A stretch of 33,874 nucleotides of DNA from NCBI GenBank assembly GCA_001465015.1, contig LNEO01000457.1, forward strand, positions 1-33,874, given 5' to 3'. Within the stretch, counting starts at the first letter, position 1. Each line of letters starts with the position of its first letter. Of the stretch, positions 1 through 7,802 are shown piece by piece. The DNA comes from Deltaproteobacteria bacterium Ga0077539 (GTDB taxonomy: Bacteria; Myxococcota_A; Polyangia; Polyangiales; Ga0077539). The translations under genes were made by a program, and so were the position numbers. The notes under the pieces are model-generated. The model saw only the letters and a program-made list of their open reading frames with translations, was not told the origin of the DNA and searched no databases.

Positions 1-2
1 CG

Positions 3-500
3 GCGCGGATCGAAGCGACGCTTCCCGCGTTGGTTCCGACAGCAGACCTCGGGAGCGTCTCGCTCGGCGGTCAGGCAGCGCTCGGCGTCGGCGTCGCCAG
101 GGCGTGGTGGTCGTTGCGGCTCGACGCGTGGTTTTCGCTCCCCGCTCGCGTCGCGCGCAGCACGCCGTTCGACCTGTGGAACATCGGCTTCACTGCGACC
201 GGTTGCGGACATCCCCTCGCGTCCATCGCGCTGTGCGCGGCCACCGCCACCAGCATCACAGGAGCTTCCAGCGCAGACGCAAACGTTCAGCTCGTCGCCG
301 CAGCGATCGCTCCCGGTTGGGCGCTCGGAGGTCGCGTCGCGTGGGAGCCTCGCCTCGGTCGATCGCGCGTCTCGCTGCTCGTCGCGCTCGAGGCGCTCGG
401 CTGGATCGCGACCCCTGCGCTGCGGCTCGACGCGCAGGCTCAGTGGTCGCGACAACGGCTGACCGCGGCGTTGTCCGCGGGCGTGGCCGTCGATTTGTGA
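3..500 (+). CDS. C-terminal part of an unrecognised protein, possibly outer-membrane
   Basis: The frame is open to the left edge of the window, so the start lies outside and only the last 165 residues are seen. The internal TTG at 30 is unlikely to be the true start. The visible part alternates short hydrophobic and aromatic or charged stretches (GVGVARAWWSLRLDAWFSLP, then LGGRVAWEPRLGRSRVSLLV) and ends in a beta-like segment finishing VAVDL. This resembles the C-terminus of outer-membrane beta-barrel-like proteins common in myxobacteria, but I recognise no family. It lies 156 bases upstream of the sigma factor gene and is probably not needed for that operon's function. The barrel idea is an inference from the amphipathic pattern only. 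Confidence 0.55.
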   Translation, partial: ARIEATLPALVPTADLGSVSLGGQAALGVGVARAWWSLRLDAWFSLPARVARSTPFDLWNIGFTATGCGHPLASIALCAATATSITGASSADANVQLVAAAIAPGWALGGRVAWEPRLGRSRVSLLVALEALGWIATPALRLDAQAQWSRQRLTAALSAGVAVDL

Positions 501-656
501 ACTTTTTCTTGGGACTCGGGGGAGCGCCGGCACAACTACCAACATCCGCCGCGCGCCAGCGCGACGCTCGGCCGTGTCCAGCCCCTCGTAGTTCGCTGAT
601 ATGTTCCGCGCTCAACTCGCGGCGCTTCTCTCGAGCCCGCGTCGGTCTCGCTCCTC

Positions 657-1268
657 GTGCAACCCTCATCGCCTTCGATTCACGGCGCCACAACCGAGGC
701 GTTCGAGTTGCCCTCGAGCGAAGCGGCGCCGTGCGCCGACGAGCCGCGCGAGCGATTCACCGCTCTCTACCACAAACACTTTGATTACGTGTGGAACACA
801 GCGCGCCGCCTCGGCGTCCCCCCGCAACACCTCGCCGACGTCACCCACGACGTCTTCGTCACCGTGTTTCGCAAGCTCGACGAGTACGACCCGTCGCGCC
901 CGGCAAAGCCCTGGCTCCTCGCGATCACCTTTCGCGTGACGCGCAACCACCAACGACTCGCGGGCTACCGCAACGAGCTGCTCACAAAGGACGGAGAGAG
1001 CACAGTGGACAGCGTGGATCCACAGCCCACCGCAGACGAACGACTCGGCGCCGCGCAAGAGCGCGCCCTCGTCCGAGACGCGCTCGACGCGCTCGACGAC
1101 GATCGACGCGCGGTGCTCGTCCTGCACGACATCGAAGAGCGTCCCGCCGCTGAAATTGCAGTCATGTGCGAGATCCCCGTCAAGACCGTGTACTCGCGGC
1201 TACACTCTGCGAGAGAGCTCTTCACCGCCGCGGTCCGGCGCATTCGGCTCCGTCGAGGGACCCCATGA
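657..1268 (+). CDS. ECF-type RNA polymerase sigma factor
   Basis: This 203-residue protein has the two-domain layout of extracytoplasmic-function sigma-70 factors. Region 2 runs at about residues 30-95 (FTALYHKHFDYVWNTARRLG, then a DVTHDVFVTVFRKL core and a PWLLAITFRVTRNHQR segment). Region 4 runs at about 140-197, with LDDDRRAVLVLHDIEERPAAEIA followed by a recognition helix around VKTVYSRLHSARELF. A linker of about 40 residues separates them, which is normal for the family. The GTG at 657 gives the usual length. It would direct core RNA polymerase to a small regulon, probably for envelope or stress functions. Its stop overlaps the next start (ATGA at 1265-1268), so it is co-translated with a one-span membrane protein that may be its anti-sigma factor. 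The target promoters cannot be read from the window. Confidence 0.93.
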   Translation: MQPSSPSIHGATTEAFELPSSEAAPCADEPRERFTALYHKHFDYVWNTARRLGVPPQHLADVTHDVFVTVFRKLDEYDPSRPAKPWLLAITFRVTRNHQRLAGYRNELLTKDGESTVDSVDPQPTADERLGAAQERALVRDALDALDDDRRAVLVLHDIEERPAAEIAVMCEIPVKTVYSRLHSARELFTAAVRRIRLRRGTP

Positions 1269-2032
1269 GCGATCACTCCCCCGAGCGCGACGAGCTGCCC
1301 GAAGACATTCGCGCGCTGCTGCGCGGCGAACAGCAAGAGCTCGCGCCGCCGACCGACGCCCGCGACGCAGTGCTCGATCGCGTGTTCGCGTCCGTCGGCC
1401 TCGCGCCTGCGCCGCACACGACACCGCCGCCTCCGACGGTGGGAGCCGCCACCGCCGCGGCCGCGTCGAGTTCTTTGATTTCGTGGGTCGCTGGAGCGCT
1501 CGTCGCCGCTGTGGTCCTCGGCGGCGGCGGCGCTACGCTCTACCAATCGAGGCGAGCGGACACACGCACCCCACAGACCGCCTCCCGACACGCTGAGGCA
1601 CCTGCGCCTGCGCGGCGCGCGGCCACAGTCCGACACCCCGCGCCTGCGACGATCAGCGCGACGGCGAGCGACGCTCCTGTGACCACCCCTGTCACCATCG
1701 CGAGCGCAGACCCATCGGCCCCGCGACGACGACCAGCGGCATCGCAAGCGGTCGAGTCACCGGAAGACCTCGCAGAAGAACAGCGCTTGCTCAGCGTCGC
1801 ACAGCGCGCGCTCACCCAGCGAGACACGAGCGCGGCGCTCGCCGCGGTGCGCGCGCACAGCCAGCGCTTCGCGCGAGGCACGCTCGCAGAAGAGCGCGAC
1901 GCCCTCGAGATTCGCGCGCTCTTGTTGGCCGAGCGCGAGAGCGAAGCGCGTGCGCTGGCTCAGCGATTTCGAAGGCGATACCCAGACAGCGTGTTTATCG
2001 CCACGATCGAAGAGCGCCTGGGACAGCCATGA
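1265..2032 (+). CDS. Single-span membrane protein, candidate anti-sigma factor
   Basis: The protein has 255 residues when started at the ATG that overlaps the sigma factor stop. An acidic N-terminal part (about 1-65, with ELPEDIRALLRGEQQELAPP) precedes one transmembrane segment near 70-93 (LISWVAGALVAAVVLGGGGA). A low-complexity Ala/Pro/Thr stretch follows to about 165. The C-terminus is helical and TPR-like (EEQRLLSVAQRALTQRDTSA and a similar repeat ending IEERLGQP). Immediate translational coupling to an ECF sigma gene is typical of anti-sigma factors, and a cytosolic N-terminus with one membrane span fits. No zinc-binding HXXXCXXC motif is present, so it is not a ZAS-type anti-sigma. The C-terminal TPR-like part could sense an envelope partner. 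The role is inferred from context. Confidence 0.8.
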   Translation: MSDHSPERDELPEDIRALLRGEQQELAPPTDARDAVLDRVFASVGLAPAPHTTPPPPTVGAATAAAASSSLISWVAGALVAAVVLGGGGATLYQSRRADTRTPQTASRHAEAPAPARRAATVRHPAPATISATASDAPVTTPVTIASADPSAPRRRPAASQAVESPEDLAEEQRLLSVAQRALTQRDTSAALAAVRAHSQRFARGTLAEERDALEIRALLLAERESEARALAQRFRRRYPDSVFIATIEERLGQP

Positions 2033-2475
2033 GGCGCGCGATCGTCGCGCTCGTCGCGTCCATCGGCGCCGCAGTCGGGTGCGAGGTTCCGATCGAGTTT
2101 CGCTCGCGCGCAGACAGCTCGATGTCGTCGGACATCAGCGCGGACACGATCGGCGACAGGCCCGATCCCGAAGACACAATCGATCGCGACAGCGTGGCCG
2201 ACGTCGCGATCGATCGAACCGTGATCGACGCCCCCGACGACACACGCGCGCAAGACGTCGTGCCCGATCGCGCGAGCCCGTGCTCGGTCGACTCGGACTG
2301 CGCCGCGGGGCGGCGCTGCACCGCCGGAATGTGCACCACCAGCGGCGGATGCCCCGCGGGAACGACCGCCTGCGCCGGCGCGTGCGTGAACCTCGCGAGC
2401 GACGCGCGCAACTGCGGAGCGTGCGGCAACGTGTGCGCCGCGGGACAAGCGTGCATCATGGGCGCGTGCAACTGA
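2029..2475 (+). CDS. Cys-rich putative lipoprotein of the sigma operon
   Basis: The 148-residue protein begins with MRRAIVALVASIGAAVGC, a short lipoprotein-like signal ending in Cys18. The lipobox (AVG-C) is slightly non-canonical. An Asp-rich, low-complexity linker runs from about 30 to 85, with ID and VD repeats. The C-terminal third is a Cys-rich module with about a dozen cysteines (CSVDSDCAAGRRCTAGMC, then NCGACGNVCAAGQACIMGAC). This pattern resembles the Stig1-like or small disulfide modules common in myxobacterial secreted lipoproteins. It starts in an ATGA overlap with the upstream membrane protein, making a three-gene cascade. It may be the surface sensor or an output of the sigma system, but nothing in the sequence decides which. 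Confidence 0.82.
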   Translation: MRRAIVALVASIGAAVGCEVPIEFRSRADSSMSSDISADTIGDRPDPEDTIDRDSVADVAIDRTVIDAPDDTRAQDVVPDRASPCSVDSDCAAGRRCTAGMCTTSGGCPAGTTACAGACVNLASDARNCGACGNVCAAGQACIMGACN

Positions 2476-2614
2476 GCATCCCCCACACCGAGCTGCGTCG
2501 CGCCCTCGCCCGGACGATCGCTCCGCGCGCAGCTCGTGACCTACGTGCGCTCGCGCGCCCCGCGCTCACTTGCGAGCGAGCCACTTCCGGCGTCGCCCCT
2601 CCCGACACGCTCTC
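2476..2614. other. Short intergenic gap between convergent genes
   Basis: The region separates the lipoprotein stop from the stop of the minus-strand propeller-like gene. I see no strong hairpin with a T run, so how transcription ends here is not evident. Confidence 0.4.
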
Positions 2615-3706
2615 CTACGCGAACGACAGTCGAACGATTCGCGCTCGCGTGCGCTCGACGCCGGTTGGCCCCCACGGGTTGCGACGAGCCTGCAGCCGCG
2701 CGAGCCGCGCTCCGCTCGCGGCGACCACCACAGAGACCGCTGCGGCCGCGCCGCCGAGCAGCCGCGCATCGAGCGCGTCCGCGTCGAGCACACGCGCCAC
2801 CAACGTGGCGTCCGCGAGCGCCGCGGTCGAGAGGGGCGTGTTTGGATCGCGCAACAGACGGTCGAGGCTGCGAAGGTCGATCATCCGCGCATCGACTCCC
2901 ACCGTGAGCAACAGTCGCTCGTCGAGCGCGTCGATCGACGGGCGGTTCGACAAGGGACGGCCCACGTCGAGCGACACGCGACCAGCGAAGTCCAAGCCGC
3001 CGCGACGATAGACGCCGAGCGAATAGTCCAGCGGTCGCCGCGAGCGATACGCAACGCCCCCCACAGCCACCGCGGCCGGCTCGGGCCCAGGCCTCGACTC
3101 GACCGTGATCAGCCACTCGCTCGAACGCACGGCGCTGAGCGGGCTCCATCCGCGCTCGTCGAGCCTACGGCGCGCCGAGTCGAGCGCGCGGGGTTGCCGC
3201 GGGTCGCTCACGTCCAGCAGCGCTGCCCCGTTGCTGAAGAGCACGCTCAGCACGTCGCCCTCGAGCGCGAGCGCCTGCACCGTTCCGAGCGTGCGACGCT
3301 CGGCGCCGTCGAACCACGGTCGCCGCGCGGTCGACAGATCCCACCCTCCCCACTGCGCGACGCCAGCGCAGGCGGCGAACAGCACGTCTTGAGTGAGCGC
3401 GAGCGACGTGATGCGCGAGGTCGCGCGAGACTTTCCCCCGATGTGCGGCGGTAGCTCCAGCGGCTCGTCGAGCGTCGGGTCGCCGACGAACAACCCTCGC
3501 CACAAGAGCACGCGCCGCTCACGCGCCCACACGAGAACGTCCGAGGACGGATCGGCGACGCAAGGAGCCCGGCGATCGACGCCGACGTGCCCGCACGAAA
3601 CGAGCTCTTCGCCGCGCTCGACAAACAGCGTCGCCACGTCATCGTCTGCAAGCGCAAACCCACGAGGAGCGCGCGTCGAACGAACGATCGCCTCGTTGCT
3701 CGTCAT
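2615..3706 (-). CDS. Unrecognised protein with beta-propeller-like repeats
   Basis: Started at the ATG whose complement is at 3704-3706, the protein has 363 residues. An upstream in-frame start would add 29 residues but overlaps the region upstream of the divergent gene. There is no signal peptide. Short repeats of small-residue/hydrophobic strands recur, such as ITSLALTQDVLFAACAGVAQ, VQALALEGDVLSVLFSNGAA and LLDVSDPRQPRALDSARR. The LLDVSDP motif is typical of LVIVD or YVTN-type propeller repeats, in which strands end in a 'DVSDP' turn. The protein is therefore probably a cytosolic propeller of unknown ligand. It faces the AbiEii-pair promoter head to head, with 89 bases between the two starts. 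I do not recognise an enzymatic motif. Confidence 0.75.
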   Translation of the reverse strand: MTSNEAIVRSTRAPRGFALADDDVATLFVERGEELVSCGHVGVDRRAPCVADPSSDVLVWARERRVLLWRGLFVGDPTLDEPLELPPHIGGKSRATSRITSLALTQDVLFAACAGVAQWGGWDLSTARRPWFDGAERRTLGTVQALALEGDVLSVLFSNGAALLDVSDPRQPRALDSARRRLDERGWSPLSAVRSSEWLITVESRPGPEPAAVAVGGVAYRSRRPLDYSLGVYRRGGLDFAGRVSLDVGRPLSNRPSIDALDERLLLTVGVDARMIDLRSLDRLLRDPNTPLSTAALADATLVARVLDADALDARLLGGAAAAVSVVVAASGARLARLQARRNPWGPTGVERTRARIVRLSFA

Positions 3707-3795
3707 CCAGTTCACTGCGACTCGAAGCGTAGCAAACACGACCCGTGGTCGCTGGTGCGCCCCGCGGCTCGGTGCTTCAATCACCGGCGGCATCG

Positions 3796-4467
3796 ATGGG
3801 AGACCGATACGAAGTGCACGTCACCATCGCGTCGAGCGCCGAGGCGATCGACGGTGACTTCGCGCGAGCGAAGGCGCTCGGCGCGCGATGCGACGCGCGT
3901 TGGTTGCACATCGTCCTCGACGCAGGCGCGCACCGCTCGCAGCCGATGTTGACAGCGCGCGCCGGTCCCACGCTGCGCGAGGCCCATCAACGAGCGCGCC
4001 GACTCGCGACGGCCCTCGCGAGCGAGGGGCTCGAAGTCGTGCGCGTAAAGATCGAAGGCGACCTCGCCTGCGACGAGCTCGCGAAGGACGACGACGGACG
4101 CGCGTCGAGCGCCGCAGGGCGCTATTTCGAGCACCACACGAAGGTGCGGCTCCGAGATCCGCGCGAGCGCAGCGCGGCCGAGGCGATCGCGAAGCGCCAT
4201 GATGCTCGCGCTTCGCGCAACGCGTTTGCGCGCGACCGCGACGGCGAAGAGCGGTTCTTTACGCTGCGGCAGCGCGACGTGCTCAGCGCGGTCGCCGTCG
4301 AGCGCGCGAGGCAGTTCGACGAGGCTCTGAGCGACGCGGGCCTCGTCGTCCTCACGCGCCAGAGCGAGTACGTCGTGTTCGACAGCCGGATCGAGCTCGA
4401 TCGCGGCTGGTCGCTCGCGAAGGGCGACGCGGCCACCACCGTGACCCACAGAAGCGAGACGCCATGA
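3796..4467 (+). CDS. Unrecognised protein coupled to an AbiEii-type nucleotidyltransferase
   Basis: The chosen ATG gives 223 residues. A longer reading from 3745 adds 17 residues with no clear merit. The N-terminus (MGDRYEVHVTIASSAEAI) reads like a small alpha/beta domain, and the same fold may be repeated later: the central EVVRVKIEGDL strand is followed by GRYFEHHTKVRL. Other noticeable segments are MLTARAGPTLREAHQRARRL and EEKFFTL-like and YVVFDSRIELDRGW-like strands near the C-terminus. There is no signal peptide or membrane span. Its last codons overlap the next start (ATGA at 4464-4467), so the two products are made together. It does not look like AbiEi, the usual winged-helix antitoxin partner. 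It may be a cognate partner, regulator or substrate-binding protein. I do not assign a function. Confidence 0.8.
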   Translation: MGDRYEVHVTIASSAEAIDGDFARAKALGARCDARWLHIVLDAGAHRSQPMLTARAGPTLREAHQRARRLATALASEGLEVVRVKIEGDLACDELAKDDDGRASSAAGRYFEHHTKVRLRDPRERSAAEAIAKRHDARASRNAFARDRDGEERFFTLRQRDVLSAVAVERARQFDEALSDAGLVVLTRQSEYVVFDSRIELDRGWSLAKGDAATTVTHRSETP

Positions 4468-5468
4468 TTCCAGAGAGAGTTCGCGACCTCAACCAACGCA
4501 TTCGTGAGATTGCTTCGAACGAGGCCTCCGATCCCGAGCGTGTCGTTGGGCCAGACGACGCAGAGCAAGACAACTACCCCAAGACGTACGGTCCAGGCGA
4601 TCGCGTGCGGGCGATCTTCGACCCGGCGACCAAGCACTACGTCAACGCGTTTGCGCCTCCCGAGCCCGCGGTCGAATCAGACCAAGAGCGCGCGCGAGCG
4701 CGGCGCGCCAACCGCGAGGCGCTGCAGTACGTGCTTCGCTGCGTGTGCAAGACGCGCTTTCGAACGCAGCTCGTGTTGCGCGGGAGCGCGACGCTCGCAT
4801 CGTGGTTTGGCTCGCGCGCGAGAGAGCCCAAGGACCTCGACTTCGTCGTGCGCCCCGAAGCGCTCAGCATCGAGTCCGAAGAGGCCCGCGCGATCGAGGA
4901 CGAGATCGTGCGCGCCGTCGCCGAGCAGCCGCGCGTGGGTGAGCTGCTGCTCATGCCCGACCGCGTCGAGCGGGACTACATCTGGACGTACGACAGGGTT
5001 CCGGGGCGAAGGCTGTCGATCCCTTGGAAGACGGCGGGCGTGCCCGCGGGCGTCGCGCGAATCGACCTCGTCTTCAACGAGCCGATCTTCACCGAGCCGA
5101 TCGAAGACGCGTTGAGCATCACCGGCGCCGAGCCCGAACGGTGCATCGTGGCGACGCCCGATGAGTCGCTCGTGTGGAAGCTGCTCTGGCTCGTCACCGA
5201 CTCGTATCCGCAGGGCAAGGACCTCTTCGACGCGGCGCTGTTGCGAGAGCGAGTCGCGGTGGACGAAGCGCTCGTCACCAAGGTGTTCACGAGCGCGCTC
5301 GAGGGCGAGGACGACGCCGAGCTCCCGTCGCAGCTCGATTGGCGCGCGCGCCTCGCGAGCAGCGAGCTCGTCGATTGGGACAATTTTGTCAGCGAATATC
5401 CAGACCGCGCCGAGGGGCTGACCGTCGCGCTCTTGCGCGAACGGATCATCGCGACGTCGACCCTCTGA
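4464..5468 (+). CDS. AbiEii/AbiGii-type nucleotidyltransferase-like protein
   Basis: The 334-residue protein carries the hallmarks of DNA polymerase-beta-fold nucleotidyltransferases of the AbiEii type. Residues 105-128 read LRGSATLASWF followed by KDLDFVV, giving Gly107-Ser108 and the metal-binding pair Asp124/Asp126. A third acidic strand, RIDLVFNEP, supplies Asp201. Further on, Lys239 (LVWKLLW) and the KDLFDAALL segment (Lys252, Asp253, Asp256) match the conserved K and KDxxD motifs of the family. About 100 N-terminal residues precede the catalytic core and are unusual. AbiEii toxins transfer nucleotides, for example to tRNA, in type IV toxin-antitoxin and phage-abortive systems. Here no AbiEi gene is adjacent, so a housekeeping or different substrate is equally possible. 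The ATGA overlap implies co-expression with the upstream protein. Confidence 0.8.
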   Translation: MIPERVRDLNQRIREIASNEASDPERVVGPDDAEQDNYPKTYGPGDRVRAIFDPATKHYVNAFAPPEPAVESDQERARARRANREALQYVLRCVCKTRFRTQLVLRGSATLASWFGSRAREPKDLDFVVRPEALSIESEEARAIEDEIVRAVAEQPRVGELLLMPDRVERDYIWTYDRVPGRRLSIPWKTAGVPAGVARIDLVFNEPIFTEPIEDALSITGAEPERCIVATPDESLVWKLLWLVTDSYPQGKDLFDAALLRERVAVDEALVTKVFTSALEGEDDAELPSQLDWRARLASSELVDWDNFVSEYPDRAEGLTVALLRERIIATSTL

Positions 5469-5561
5469 GCGGCCGCTGGCGAGCCGCGTCCACCCATCCA
5501 AGACAGGCGCGCGGCGCGGCCCTGGATCGCGGCGCCCCGCGCGAAACACCGGCCCATGAAT

Positions 5562-6827
5562 TCAAATGCAGTGATCTGCGAGGGGCGCGGGCAGCGGGCC
5601 AGCGCACGCTTCGCGCACGAGCTGCAGCGCGAAGAACGCCGCTGAGCGCTGCACGCGCGTGCGATCTCCGTCGAAGCGCTTTTGATAGGTGCGCACGCCC
5701 TCCTCCGTGGCCACGGCGAAGAAGACGGTGCCGACGGGCTTTTGCTCGGAGCCTCCGCTCGGGCCGGCGATTCCGGTGACCGACACGGCGATGTCCGTCG
5801 AAGCGACGCGCCGCGCGCCCTTGGCCATCTGCTCGGCGCACTCGAGCGAGACCGCGCCGTGCGCCATGAGGGTCTCGGGGCTCACGCCGAGGACGCGCTC
5901 TTTGGCGGCGTTGGCGTAGGTCACCGCGTCGAGCAAGAAGTAGTCGCTCGAGCCCGAGACGCTCGTGAGCAGCGCGCCGATGAGCCCGCCCGTACACGAT
6001 TCGGCCACGGCCAGCGTGCATCCACGGGCGCGCAGGGCCTTGCCCACGGCGCTCGCAAACGAGTCGTCGTCTTCGCCGAACACCGCGTCACCCAAGCGCG
6101 CGCGCGCTTCGAGCGCGATGCGATTGGCGCGCTCGCGGGCGGTCCCCACGTCTTTGGCGCGCACGCGGACCTTCACCTCGACCTCGGGAAACACGAGGCG
6201 ATACCCGAGCACCAGGCCTTCGTGCTGCGCTTCGAGGCCCGCGAGCAGCTCGCCCACGGTGGCCTCTGGCAGACCGTAGGTGCGCAGCACGACCTGCGCG
6301 GTGTCCGCTGAGCCCATCGGTCCGATCCGCGGGACGATCAGGTTTTCGAAGATGGCCTTCATCTCCGAGGGAACGCCGGGCATGAAAAACACCTGCGCCT
6401 GCCCGAGCGAGAGGACGAAGCCGGGCGCCGTTCCCGCGGGGTTTCCGAGCACGGTGGCGCTGGAAGGAACGTCCGCCATCCGCTGCCTCGCGGGCGTCAT
6501 CTCGCGCCCCAGCGCGGTCATCTTGCGCTCGATCGCCGCGAGCGTGGGCTCGTGCCGCACCATCGCGACGCCCGCCGCGTCCGCCGCGGACTGCGCCGTC
6601 AAATCGTCGGTCGTCGGGCCGAGCCCGCCCGTCACCAAGACGACCTTCGCGCGGTTGGAGACGCGCTCGATCGCCTGGCGAATCCGCGCCCGATCGTCGT
6701 CCACCGTGACGATCTCGAGCACCTCGAAGCCGAGCTCGCACAGCCTCGAAGCCAGGTAGTGACTGTTGGTGTCGAGCAGCTCACCCCGCGTAATTTCGGT
6801 CCCGATCGTGACGATCACTGCGCTCAT
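5562..6827 (-). CDS. cinA: CinA family protein (competence/damage-inducible)
   Basis: The 421-residue protein has both parts of a full CinA. The N-terminal molybdopterin-binding (MoaB/Mog-like) domain, about 1-170, begins MSAVIVTIGTEITRGELLDT and contains VTGGLGPTTDDLT. The C-terminal nicotinamide-nucleotide amidase domain, about 255-410, contains LAVAESCTGGLIGALLTS and VTGIAGPSGGS followed by KPVGTV. Proteins of this family hydrolyse nicotinamide mononucleotide and, in some members, ADP-ribose; they act in pyridine-nucleotide salvage, and in some bacteria are linked to transformation. The start is the ATG opening the conserved MSAVIV strand; 22 codons of upstream in-frame extension are ignored. 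A REP-like repeat cluster begins about 50 bases upstream of the start. The gene converges on the AbiEii-like gene, leaving 93 bases between them. Confidence 0.95.
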   Translation of the reverse strand: MSAVIVTIGTEITRGELLDTNSHYLASRLCELGFEVLEIVTVDDDRARIRQAIERVSNRAKVVLVTGGLGPTTDDLTAQSAADAAGVAMVRHEPTLAAIERKMTALGREMTPARQRMADVPSSATVLGNPAGTAPGFVLSLGQAQVFFMPGVPSEMKAIFENLIVPRIGPMGSADTAQVVLRTYGLPEATVGELLAGLEAQHEGLVLGYRLVFPEVEVKVRVRAKDVGTARERANRIALEARARLGDAVFGEDDDSFASAVGKALRARGCTLAVAESCTGGLIGALLTSVSGSSDYFLLDAVTYANAAKERVLGVSPETLMAHGAVSLECAEQMAKGARRVASTDIAVSVTGIAGPSGGSEQKPVGTVFFAVATEEGVRTYQKRFDGDRTRVQRSAAFFALQLVREACAGPLPAPLADHCI

Positions 6828-6878
6828 CTGGGACGGACGAAGGTACCGCACAAACGCGATCCGGCGTAAAGGGCAACC

Positions 6879-6968
6879 GGGGACGGTCCTCAATAACTCA
6901 ACTATTTGAGCGCGAGACCGGAGTCGATCGGAATCGATCGGGGACGGTCCTCAATAACTCAACTATTT
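6879..6968. repeat. REP-like repeat, left half (two direct copies)
   Basis: Two copies of a 29-base unit beginning GGGGACGGTCCTCAATAACT lie at 6879-6907 and 6940-6968. The GGACGGTCC core is itself palindromic. The 32 bases between them (GAGCGCGAGACCGGAGTCGA then TCGGAATCGATC) reappear inverted on the right side. A shortened GGGGACG copy follows at 6984-6990. Confidence 0.9.
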
Positions 6969-7076
6969 CGGCGCGACTCGATCGGGGACGCGGAACGATC
7001 GCAGACCGCGCTAGAGGGGCTCGTGGGTCACCAGCGAAACTCTACGCTCTCGCCATTTTTCCCAGCCAAGCGAAAG

Positions 7077-7226
7077 TTGAGTTATTGAGGACCGTCCCTG
7101 CTCGAGTCGCGCGCTCAAATAGTTGAGTTATTGAGGACCGTCCCCGATCGACTCCGATCGACTCCGATCGACTCCGATCGACTCCGGTCTCGCGCTCAAA
7201 TAATTGAGTTATTGAGGACCGTCCCC
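7077..7226. repeat. REP-like repeat, right half (three inverted copies)
   Basis: Three copies of the same unit in the opposite orientation lie at 7077-7099 (partial), 7117-7145 and 7198-7226. The spacer at 7146-7197 is the inverse of the left spacer, but its GATCGACTCC decamer is expanded to four tandem copies (7146-7185). With the left half this makes a nested inverted repeat around a core of about 90 bases. Elements with this palindromic core are typical of REP/REPIN sequences mobilised in trans by RAYT-type tyrosine transposases; none is encoded here. Confidence 0.9.
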
Positions 7227-7259
7227 GTTCGATCCGTCCCCGTTCGATCCGTTCGCACC

Positions 7260-7802
7260 ATGACCAGGCTCGTTGACGATCGCCCTGCTCGACGCTCGCT
7301 GCTCGCCGCGCTGGTTTGCGCGGTGCTCGCGGTGATCGTCGCGCGCTCGCGCGGAGGCGCGATCGTGCACGGTCCGGGGCCCGTCGCCCTCACGCTCGCG
7401 ATCGCCGCGGTCGCCGCCCTCGTTCGCGCAGGGCTCTATCGCGCGAGCGAGCCCCGTCGCACCCTCGCCGACACGATCGCGGCCGCCGCTCGGGCGGCGA
7501 GCGCCTTGATTCTGTGTGCTCAATGGGCGTCCGAGGCTCGCGAGCTCTTCGGCGCCATCGTCGTGGCCATCGTGTGGAGCGACGCCGCCCGAGGCGCGAG
7601 CCGCGCGAGGCCGCTGGCTCCCCTGGCGATCGCCCTCGTGTGGGCGATCGGATGGAGCGCGGTGCGACCGACGGACGCCGTTCCGCGGGTGGCGGCGGTG
7701 GCGGCGATCGCGGCGTTTGGCGTCGAGCGCTTGTCCAAGCGCGCGCTGCTCGATGAGCGCGCCGAGGACGAGGCGCGAAGCTCACCGGCCCGCGGCGAGT
7801 AG
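7260..7802 (+). CDS. Small polytopic membrane protein, unrecognised
   Basis: The ATG gives 180 residues with about five hydrophobic segments: LLAALVCAVLAVIVA, VALTLAIAAVAALV, a long LILCAQWASEARELFGAIVV-type stretch, PLAPLAIALVWAIGWSAV and VAAVAAIAAFGV. No family signature is recognised. No Shine-Dalgarno sequence is seen upstream because the repeat cluster runs to within about 30 bases of the start, and the open frame continues back into the repeats. The start is therefore uncertain and expression may be weak or depend on repeat-derived sequence. The last 21 bases overlap the convergent Nudix gene. Confidence 0.65.
   Translation: MTRLVDDRPARRSLLAALVCAVLAVIVARSRGGAIVHGPGPVALTLAIAAVAALVRAGLYRASEPRRTLADTIAAAARAASALILCAQWASEARELFGAIVVAIVWSDAARGASRARPLAPLAIALVWAIGWSAVRPTDAVPRVAAVAAIAAFGVERLSKRALLDERAEDEARSSPARGE

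Noticed and set aside
7146..7185. Iteron-type replication origin from four GATCGACTCC copies
   Set aside because: The decamers are part of the mirrored REP-like spacer, there is no replication gene, and an AT-rich unwinding region is absent.
6879..7226. CRISPR-like repeat array
   Set aside because: The repeat copies are inverted to each other, unequally spaced and share related spacers, which does not fit CRISPR.
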